Source: an uncultured Peptococcaceae bacterium
GTDB taxonomy: Bacteria > Bacillota > Peptococcia > DRI-13 > UBA5745
Reading direction: 5' to 3'
NCBI GenBank assembly: GCA_937873525.1
Contig: CALMWJ010000353.1
Location: 1 to 32,629, forward strand
Length of the DNA stretch: 32,629 nt
The notes beneath the pieces are model-generated. The model ran no database searches, was not told the origin of the DNA, and saw only the letters and a list, made by a program, of their open reading frames with translations. Positions 26,381 through 32,629 of the stretch are shown here, piece by piece; within the stretch, counting starts at the first letter, position 1, and each line of letters starts with the position of its first letter. The position numbers and the translations under genes are program-made.

Positions 26381-27259
26381 TTACGCCCGATCCCCGCTTT
26401 CAAGAAGGATCCCGTACATTAAATCACGGTCGCAGATCCGCAATGACGGGATCCGGAAATGATCCATCACCACCGTCAGAATATGCAAGCCCCAGGGCAG
26501 AATGTCCTCCCGTCCCGGCAGCATGCCAGGCAATTGGAGGCGTTGCGCCGGGGACAGACTTTCCAGAAGATCAAGAACCGTTTGCACAGCCTGACGAGAC
26601 ATCTCGGTCCCTGTGAGGGCTTCGGGATCGTAGACCTTCATTTTCGTGTAGATCGCGCCTAAGGTCGTGGCTGTGCCGCCAACGCCCACCAGATTGCTGC
26701 CCGGGGGCAAGTCGAAGCCCTGCCAGCCCTCAACCAAGCAATGCAAAATCGCCGGATCATTCAGGGGCTTTTCCAGAAGCCGCAGCCCGCCGATGGGCGC
26801 GCTGGCTGCCTGGATCCCCATCTCTTTAGCAGCCATGATCTCGGTACTGCCGCCGCCGATGTCGATAACCACTGGATTTTTTAGCTGGGGTAAAGCACTT
26901 ACCGCCCCTAGATAACTCAGGTAGGCTTCCCGCTCGCCGGAGATGATTTCCAGCTCCCAGCCCAGGGCTTCTCTGACCCTGTTTCTGAAGTCCCGGCCGT
27001 TTTCAGCCTCTCGCAGAGCCTGGGTCCCGATCAGGAACACCTCGTCGATGGGATAATGCGCCATCACCCTGCGATAATCCTCCAGGGCTGCCAGCGTCCG
27101 CTGCATGCCCTCTTCTGTCAGACAGCGGCCGCCCTCGCCCAGGCCCTGTCCAATCCGCGTCGTGGTCAGTCGCCGGCTGACCGTTTCCAGCCGGCCTCCG
27201 GACGTATCCACAATGATCAAGCGGCAGGAATTGGTGCCAATATCCATAACTGCCTTCAT
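26381..27259 (-). CDS. Ppx/GppA phosphatase family protein
   Basis: MKAVMDIGTNSCRLIIVDTSGGRLETVSRRLTTTRIGQGL, VVIDIGGGSTEIM, NLVGVGGTATTLGAI. Confidence 0.94.
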   Translation of the reverse strand: MKAVMDIGTNSCRLIIVDTSGGRLETVSRRLTTTRIGQGLGEGGRCLTEEGMQRTLAALEDYRRVMAHYPIDEVFLIGTQALREAENGRDFRNRVREALGWELEIISGEREAYLSYLGAVSALPQLKNPVVIDIGGGSTEIMAAKEMGIQAASAPIGGLRLLEKPLNDPAILHCLVEGWQGFDLPPGSNLVGVGGTATTLGAIYTKMKVYDPEALTGTEMSRQAVQTVLDLLESLSPAQRLQLPGMLPGREDILPWGLHILTVVMDHFRIPSLRICDRDLMYGILLESGDRA

Positions 27260-27274
27260 GCTTTGCCTCCTAAG

Positions 27275-27302
27275 AAAAAAGCCGACTCCACAAAAAGTCG
27301 GC
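27275..27302 (-). terminator. intrinsic terminator downstream of the S1 domain gene
   Basis: Minus strand GCCGAC-tttttgtgga-GTCGGCTTTTTTC. Confidence 0.85.
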
Positions 27303-27338
27303 GCAAATGCTCATTTGTATGAATTGGACGAGACGGAC

Positions 27339-27764
27339 TCAGGACCGTCCGGCGCCTCTGCCGCCGCGCTTTGCGTCGGTACTGCGGCGAAATTCCAATT
27401 GCTTTTGTTCGCTCTCTTTGATGAATTTTGAAAGCTTGTCCTCGAAGGTTTCGGGTGCCGCACTCCGAATCGGCGGCCGGTCTCTCTTGACGAAAGGCCT
27501 CGGTGCCGGCGCAGGTGCTGCCGTCACAGGAGGCTTGGCCTGCTTGATCGAAAGCCCGATTTTTCCTTTGGCATCGACGTTGATGACTTTGACCTGAACC
27601 TGGTCCTGCTCTTTTAGGTAATCCTTCACATCTTTGACATAGGCGTCCGCCACCTCAGAAATGTGAACCAGACCTGTGACGCCACCGGGCAGTGTGATAA
27701 AGGCTCCGAAATTCGTGATCCCCGTGACGACACCCTCAACTATTGTGCCAACTTCAATTGCCAT
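27339..27764 (-). CDS. S1 RNA-binding domain protein (YabR-like)
   Basis: VGTIVEGVVTGITNFGAFITLPGGVTGLVHISEVADAYVKDVKDYLKEQDQVQVKVINVDAKGKIGLSIKQA. Confidence 0.93.
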   Translation of the reverse strand: MAIEVGTIVEGVVTGITNFGAFITLPGGVTGLVHISEVADAYVKDVKDYLKEQDQVQVKVINVDAKGKIGLSIKQAKPPVTAAPAPAPRPFVKRDRPPIRSAAPETFEDKLSKFIKESEQKQLEFRRSTDAKRGGRGAGRS

Positions 27765-27881
27765 GAAATGAAAATTCCTCCTGACTGCGTTTATTGATAG
27801 ATAACATTATAGCCAATTCTCCGAAGGGTTTCAATGCAGCCTGATATAAATTCCAAGGATTATTTTTGTGCCTGCGGCCAC

Positions 27882-28349
27882 TCAGTGGACGGCCTCGCCG
27901 GCTGTGATGCTTTCCTTTTGAGGAATATCCTCAGTGGGGATCGACTGAACCACTTTGCTTTCGCCGGGTTTGACCAATCCCAGATTCTCCCTCGCCATCC
28001 TTTCAATGATGACCGGATCATCCAAGCTGACAAGCTCCTGCTTCAGGCCTTCCTGGACCGACATCAGCCGGTCCCGCTCCGCCTGGAGCGCTTGGTATTG
28101 CTGGTTCAGATGATAATATGCCAAGCCGTCGCGAATCATCGGCAAAACCATCAGCATCATGACCGCAGCCAGGCAGATGGCAAAGCGACGCTGGCTTCTC
28201 CGCTTGCCCAAAGACGGCTGGCGGCGGACCTCGACCTGGATCAGTCCATCCTTCGCTGCGTCAGGGTTCGGCGGAAGCACGGTCAGGAAGACGGGTTTCT
28301 CTGAAGACCGTCTCGATTTGGCGGGTTCCCTTCCTGCGCCTTGATTCAT
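27882..28349 (-). CDS. septum formation initiator family protein (FtsB/DivIC-like)
   Basis: Single TM (AICLAAVMMLMVLPMI), coiled coil, DPVIIERMARENLGLVKPGESKVV; start at MNQGAG after AAGGAGG. Confidence 0.88.
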   Translation of the reverse strand: MNQGAGREPAKSRRSSEKPVFLTVLPPNPDAAKDGLIQVEVRRQPSLGKRRSQRRFAICLAAVMMLMVLPMIRDGLAYYHLNQQYQALQAERDRLMSVQEGLKQELVSLDDPVIIERMARENLGLVKPGESKVVQSIPTEDIPQKESITAGEAVH

Positions 28350-28443
28350 CCTTGCCTCCTTGACATTATGACTCATCGGGTATGATCCTTTTATTATTCG
28401 CCGGAGCTTATATTTCTCCTTCATTTCTTGTGATTTTATTATG

Positions 28444-28472
28444 ATTCTATGAATTATTCCGTTTCAGGACAA
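28444..28472 (-). promoter_or_regulatory. putative sigma-A promoter for ftsB/divIC-like gene: TTGTCC-N17-TAGAAT
   Basis: Minus strand TTGTCCTGAAACGGAATAATTCATAGAAT. Confidence 0.45.
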
Positions 28473-28540
28473 AGCCCGGCTGCCAAATCCGGCGCGCATC
28501 TCCCTTTGTACCGTCCCTGGACCGCCAGCGGCAAATTATA

Positions 28541-28588
28541 AAAGCATCTGCCTGGCAATCCAAGGATATGCCGGTAGGCAGATGCTTT
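28541..28588. terminator. long hairpin terminator immediately downstream of rqcP, bidirectional appearance
   Basis: AAAGCATCTGCCT...AGGCAGATGCTTT (13-bp arms) with inner GGCA/TGCC and ATC/GAT pairing; T-runs on both sides. Confidence 0.8.
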
Positions 28589-28591
28589 TTT

Positions 28592-28831
28592 TCATAAAAT
28601 TCGGTAGAGATTTTTTGATTCTTCTGCTTTAACAGTTTCTCGTATCTCCAATATCTCCGCCTTGGTGGCATTCTCCCCGAAGCCAATCTCGAGGAGGTCT
28701 CCGACGCTCACCTCAAAGCCGGGCTTAGCCGGTTTTCCGTTGACCCGGATGCGGCCTGCTTCGGCCATCTCTTTTGCCACCGTCCGGCGTTTGATCAGAC
28801 GTGACACTTTCAGAAACTTGTCCAGCCTCAC
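28592..28831 (-). CDS. rqcP: S4 domain RNA-binding protein (RqcP/Hsp15-like)
   Basis: MRLDKFLKVSRLIKRRTVAKEMAEAGRIRVNGKPAKPGFEVSVGDLLEI. Confidence 0.92.
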   Translation of the reverse strand: MRLDKFLKVSRLIKRRTVAKEMAEAGRIRVNGKPAKPGFEVSVGDLLEIGFGENATKAEILEIRETVKAEESKNLYRIL

Positions 28832-28849
28832 AAAATACCTCCAAAAGAC

Positions 28850-29125
28850 CTATTTTTCCACGGCGTCTTTCAACGCTTTGCCGGGTTTGAAAGCAGGTAC
28901 TTTTGATGCTGCGATCTGGATGGTTTCGCCGCTGCGGGGATTTCTTCCGGTGCGTGCGCCGCGTTCCCGTGTTTCAAAGGTGCCGAAGCCCACTAACTGT
29001 ACTTTGTCGCCGGCGACCAGGGTATCCTGGATCCCCTCAAATACTGCCACGACTGCTTTTTCTGCATCTTTCTTGGAGAGTCCTGCTTTTTCGGCAACCA
29101 AGCCGACCAATTCTGCTTTGTTCAA
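28850..29125 (-). CDS. HU family DNA-binding protein
   Basis: [25 protein letters not shown]...[47 protein letters not shown] start after GGAGGG. Confidence 0.97.
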   Translation of the reverse strand: MNKAELVGLVAEKAGLSKKDAEKAVVAVFEGIQDTLVAGDKVQLVGFGTFETRERGARTGRNPRSGETIQIAASKVPAFKPGKALKDAVEK

Positions 29126-29230
29126 AATAATTCCCTCCCATACTTTTAGTGAGTTTACCCACTTAAATTTCGATACACTCGGAGAAAATCCTGCAAGAAA
29201 TCCATATTTATATAGGTTTTTTCGAATTTT

Positions 29231-30658
29231 TTATCGATTTTTCACATTTTGCGGCAAATCGCGGGTCAATTTCTGGACCTTTCCGATCAAAGCCGTTTCG
29301 GGAGAGAAATGACAGGCCTTCGCGAATGCAGCCAGCGCAAAGAGGCAATCGCCCAGATCTTCTTCCCGAATCCCTTCTCCCGAAAACCGCATCTGCAGAT
29401 TGCGCCATCCGGCTGACAGCTGCTCTGCGGCCTCGGAAGCAGACAATTTTTCCCCGGTTGTCTTTTTCCTGAGCTTCAGATATTCTGTGGCCATCAGAAG
29501 CGCAGGCAGCCCGTTGTAAAGGCTCTGAGGCTTCTCTTCCGGCCTCGGCCCGCTTTTCTTCTCGTCAGACTTGATCTGTTCCCACAATACGGAGACCTGC
29601 TTCGCATGGTCCACATGCGCATCGCCGAAAACATGGGGATGACGGCGAATCAGCTTCTCCGTTACGCCCCGGATCACGCTGCCGCAGTCGAAATCCCCAC
29701 GGCCATGGGCCAGGGCAGCGTGGAACACCACCTGCATCAGGACATCCCCCAGCTCTTCCTGCAGCAGCGCCATGTCGCCCAAATCGATGGCTTCCATCAC
29801 CTCATGGGCTTCCTCCAGCAAGTAAGGCTTCAGGGATTCGTGAGTCTGTTCCCGGTCCCAGGGACAGCCGTCGGGGGCCAGCAGACGCTCGAAAACATGG
29901 ATCAGGGGATCCAGCGGATAGCGGCAGCCCTCCTCCGCTTCAGCCATGGGGGGCAATCCGGCACCAGGATCCAGCGCCGATAGATATACCGAGGTCAGGT
30001 GGTCAAACTGGTCTTCATAATCCAGTTCCGCCAAAGGGATCTGCCGCAGCTGCTGCAGATCCGCATCGCCGGCATGGCGCACCACCGTTACCGGATGGTC
30101 CGGCGGATAGGCCTCCAGGAGATTGAGCTTCAGGTCCGAAGCTGCCAGCCGGCTATAAACCTGGGTATACAGGCACCGGCACTGGCTGGGAAGCTCTGCC
30201 GGCAGCCGCAGGGCGTCCAGGACCGTGAAGCCCTCCCGGGCCGGATCGATGCCCAGCGCCGTGAAAACCGGATCCAGAAAGCTCATGGCAGACAAAACCT
30301 GAATCTCAACGCCTTGACCGGGAGCCGTCTCAAGCAGCCGCTGAACCGTCTCTTCCGCCACCAAGGGGTGACCCGGCACCGCATACAGCAATTCTTCTCC
30401 TTCGGCGCCCAGGGCTTTGGCCAAATCCAGCAGAAACTTCGCTATGGACTCATAAACCTTCTGGAAGTCTTCACAGGATTCATAAAACGCGTCACAGGTC
30501 TCAAAGGCAATGTGCCGTTCTCTCAAGGCCTGGGCAGCGGGATGGACATCGGTCCTTAATATGATCCGGCGGTGGGTCTGAAGCGCGTCCCAGGTTTCCA
30601 AGGTGATTTGACCCAGCCCGGCAGGCCCCAGCCCCGCAATCATGATTTTCGGTTTCAT
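29231..30658 (-). CDS. mazG: bifunctional tetrapyrrole methylase-like / MazG nucleotide pyrophosphohydrolase (YabN-type)
   Basis: N-terminal MIAGLGPAGLGQITLETWDAL, YAVPGHPLVAEETV; C-terminal CPWDREQTHESLKPYLLEEAHEVMEAI...LQEELGDVLMQVVFHA. Confidence 0.94.
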   Translation of the reverse strand: MKPKIMIAGLGPAGLGQITLETWDALQTHRRIILRTDVHPAAQALRERHIAFETCDAFYESCEDFQKVYESIAKFLLDLAKALGAEGEELLYAVPGHPLVAEETVQRLLETAPGQGVEIQVLSAMSFLDPVFTALGIDPAREGFTVLDALRLPAELPSQCRCLYTQVYSRLAASDLKLNLLEAYPPDHPVTVVRHAGDADLQQLRQIPLAELDYEDQFDHLTSVYLSALDPGAGLPPMAEAEEGCRYPLDPLIHVFERLLAPDGCPWDREQTHESLKPYLLEEAHEVMEAIDLGDMALLQEELGDVLMQVVFHAALAHGRGDFDCGSVIRGVTEKLIRRHPHVFGDAHVDHAKQVSVLWEQIKSDEKKSGPRPEEKPQSLYNGLPALLMATEYLKLRKKTTGEKLSASEAAEQLSAGWRNLQMRFSGEGIREEDLGDCLFALAAFAKACHFSPETALIGKVQKLTRDLPQNVKNR

Positions 30659-30710
30659 TCAAGCATCCCCTTCATCTTCATTCTCTTGCAAAGAGGTCGC
30701 CTTTCCGGAT

Positions 30711-30995
30711 CTACTCTTCCCGGCGGTCGGCATCGACCTGCTCTGCCTGGTATTTCCCCTGTACCATCCGGATCCTGTAAATCGCAAACATTTTAGGATC
30801 CAGGTCATAAGCCGCCATCCGGCGCCGGACATTTTCCAGCTCTGACAGGGCAAAGCGCAAAGAGATCCCGCATCCCTGGGAGATTTCCCGCAAGGTGGGC
30901 ATCATGGTCACTCTGAGGTGGCGTTCCAGATGTTTTTGGGTCCGTATGGCTGCATGGGTTGAAGCAAAGGTGATCACTCCGAAATCCATAGGCAC
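30711..30995 (-). CDS. DUF3343 family protein (putative Se/S carrier-like)
   Basis: Small protein with ...HAAIRTQKHLERHLRVTMMPTLREISQGCGISLRF; adjacent to yedF. Confidence 0.75.
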   Translation of the reverse strand: MPMDFGVITFASTHAAIRTQKHLERHLRVTMMPTLREISQGCGISLRFALSELENVRRRMAAYDLDPKMFAIYRIRMVQGKYQAEQVDADRREE

Positions 30996-31016
30996 TCCCT
31001 GCTTTCGCCTTAAAGG

Positions 31017-31637
31017 CTATAATGTAATGACCTTGTCCGCTTCCTGCAGACAGACTGTGATATCGTACATGTTGCTGATCATACCGATCCGGAGCGCCTC
31101 CTGCAGACCGTAGAAATTCAGGCAGGTCCCGCAGACCATAATCCTGCAGCCCTTTTCCTGGAGGGTTTCCAGGTGTTCCGCCACCTGATCATCCAAGGCC
31201 GGCAGTTTCACACCGTGGTTCATGAAAATGATCCAGCGGGGCAGATCCTCCGACTGGGCCAGTGTGTAAAAGAACATGCGGGCCAGGCTTTCCCCCAAAG
31301 TCTGATCGCCGTCGCCAATGGTATCCTTCCCCAGGAATACCGCCCATGACCGGGGCGGATGGGCCTGGCCGGCGGTCTTTGCCGGCTGATCCTGCAGAGG
31401 CTGACTGAGCCGCGGTTCAGAACCCCCCTTCTTGTGAAGGTCCATGGTGTATACGCCGCCGGTTTCCCGGACGCTTCCTTGATAGCCCTGGCTGTCCGCC
31501 AGTCGCTTTAGATTCTGTACCGCAATGTCGTTGTCCACGGTTATGGAGAACTGCAAATTTCCGGCATCCATTTCCTTTTTGGCCATGATCACCGGCATGG
31601 GGCAGGCCTTTCCGCGTGCATCAAGGTTCGTCTCCAT
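31017..31637 (-). CDS. yedF: sulfurtransferase-like selenium metabolism protein YedF (TusA-like + DsrE-like)
   Basis: N-terminal LDARGKACPMPVIMAKKEMD; C-terminal FFYTLAQSEDLPRWIIFMNHGVKLPALDD...GCRIMVCGTCLNFYGLQEALRIGMISNMYDI. Confidence 0.9.
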   Translation of the reverse strand: METNLDARGKACPMPVIMAKKEMDAGNLQFSITVDNDIAVQNLKRLADSQGYQGSVRETGGVYTMDLHKKGGSEPRLSQPLQDQPAKTAGQAHPPRSWAVFLGKDTIGDGDQTLGESLARMFFYTLAQSEDLPRWIIFMNHGVKLPALDDQVAEHLETLQEKGCRIMVCGTCLNFYGLQEALRIGMISNMYDITVCLQEADKVITL

Positions 31638-31648
31638 GGTCTCACTCC

Positions 31649-32200
31649 TCAGTTTTTTGATTGGACGGACAGTTCTCTGGTGTAGAGCGGCAAATACCGC
31701 AGTTCATCCTGGACCCTTACCGATTGCATCAGGCTGAACGCCTTGACGGAAACGGTCATGGGTTGAATTCTCCTGGAAAAAGCAGGCAGATCAAAATCCT
31801 TGGGCAGCACCACCTGACGGCCTAAGGTCAGGTGGGGTTTATATTCCCTTTCTTCCAAAACGAAGCCGGCCGCCTTCAGCCCCTCACTTAATTGAGTGAC
31901 CAGCGCGAAAAGGGGCTCGCTGGGCTCAATGCCAAGCCAGCAGATGCCGCCGCCGCGGCGGGGAAATCGTCCAAAACCCTTGATCCGCAAAGGAAAAGGA
32001 GACTGCTTGACCGCTTTCATGACGCTTTCGATCTTCTCCTGCTCCGCAGGGCCTCCTTCCCCGATAAAAACCAGGGTTAAATGCATATTCTCCTTGTTCA
32101 CAAATTTTCCGGTGACCCCAAGGCGTTTCAATGCCTCGATGGTCTCGTTCATGCCTTCCCGGATCGCTTCTTCAAAGTTGATCGCAATGAATAATCGCAT
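31649..32200 (-). CDS. thpR: RNA 2',3'-cyclic phosphodiesterase (2H family, ThpR)
   Basis: MRLFIAINFEEAIREGMNETIEAL; two HxT motifs MHLTLVFIGE and YKPHLTLGRQ. Confidence 0.93.
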   Translation of the reverse strand: MRLFIAINFEEAIREGMNETIEALKRLGVTGKFVNKENMHLTLVFIGEGGPAEQEKIESVMKAVKQSPFPLRIKGFGRFPRRGGGICWLGIEPSEPLFALVTQLSEGLKAAGFVLEEREYKPHLTLGRQVVLPKDFDLPAFSRRIQPMTVSVKAFSLMQSVRVQDELRYLPLYTRELSVQSKN

Positions 32201-32203
32201 AGC

Positions 32204-32545
32204 CTACTCCCAAGTCTTCCAGATTTCAGGCTGATAGCCAATGGTTGCTTTTTTGCCGTTGCGAACGATCGGTGTCTTATATAATGCCGGATTTGCCAGC
32301 AGTTTCTCTTCGATGGCGCTTTCCGTGGACAGATAGGGGATGAACAAGGCTTCGTATGCCTTCGATTTCTCATCGATCAAGGCCCGCAGTCCGCCTGCCG
32401 CGGCTTTGACGCTCTGAAATTCGCCGCGGCTGAGGCCGTATTTCAGGATATCGACGCGCTGATAGGGGATATGCCGTTCTTTGAAATAACGCTCCGCTTT
32501 TTGGGTGTCAAAGCATTTCGTTTTGCCGTATATTTGAATCGTCAT
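32204..32545 (-). CDS. ArsC/Spx-family protein (arsenate reductase-like)
   Basis: IQIYGKTKCFDTQKAERYFKERHIPYQRVDI...YKTPIVRNGKKATIGYQPEIW. Confidence 0.88.
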   Translation of the reverse strand: MTIQIYGKTKCFDTQKAERYFKERHIPYQRVDILKYGLSRGEFQSVKAAAGGLRALIDEKSKAYEALFIPYLSTESAIEEKLLANPALYKTPIVRNGKKATIGYQPEIWKTWE

Positions 32546-32593
32546 GGTGTCTCCCTGCCCTTCCTTCCTAATAATAGCAGGTTTTTGCCTTTT

Positions 32594-32629
32594 AGGGGAC
32601 GGGGACTTTTTGTGTGCGACGCAAAAAGT
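32594..32629. repeat. partial palindromic repeat truncated by the window edge (GGGGACGGGGACTTTTTG-type)
   Basis: AGGGGACGGGG ACTTTTTG tgtgcgacg CAAAAAGT; inner 8-bp arms perfect, outer arm expected beyond the window. Confidence 0.6.

Noticed and set aside
1-32629. CRISPR array, prophage, toxin-antitoxin or defence system
   Set aside because: No regularly spaced repeats, integrase, phage structural genes or recognised defence domains in any convincing ORF.

Overview
The window is a gene-dense, moderately GC-rich bacterial chromosomal segment, most likely Firmicutes/Clostridia. Essentially every supportable gene lies on the minus strand. Most of it is an origin-proximal-type housekeeping neighbourhood. 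Read 5'->3' on the minus strand it contains: ArsC-family protein, thpR, yedF, DUF3343, mazG (YabN-type), HU, rqcP (S4), ftsB/divIC-like, yabR-like S1 protein, ppx/gppA, HD-GYP, FMN alpha-hydroxy-acid dehydrogenase, nitroreductase, tilS, ftsH, FlK-like thioesterase, folP-folB-folK, OPT transporter, coaX, dusB, greA, lysS, a lipoprotein FAD-oxidoreductase with SLH-like tail, DUF5693, csaB, murJ, wecA/tagO-like, SH3 protein, comF-like, csp and long-form hpf. No CRISPR array, defence island, prophage or intact transposon is visible, and I found no convincing novel multi-gene system. The most interesting signals are non-coding or small. (1) Tandem minus-strand sigma-A promoters, one with A-tract UP-like sequence, exit the left edge and suggest a strong operon (possibly rRNA) just outside. 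(2) An unlisted 32-aa single-TM microprotein ORF lies downstream of hpf. (3) Four same-orientation DnaA-box-like 9-mers sit within 60 bp between csp and comF. (4) A consensus promoter plus a terminator-like hairpin with competing arms lies in the greA leader. (5) A palindromic repeat is cut by the right edge. (6) A frameshifted plus-strand coding remnant lies between HD-GYP and ppx. (7) A lipoprotein FAD-oxidoreductase carries an SLH-like tail near csaB. All homology calls are from recognition of the translations; no database search was run.
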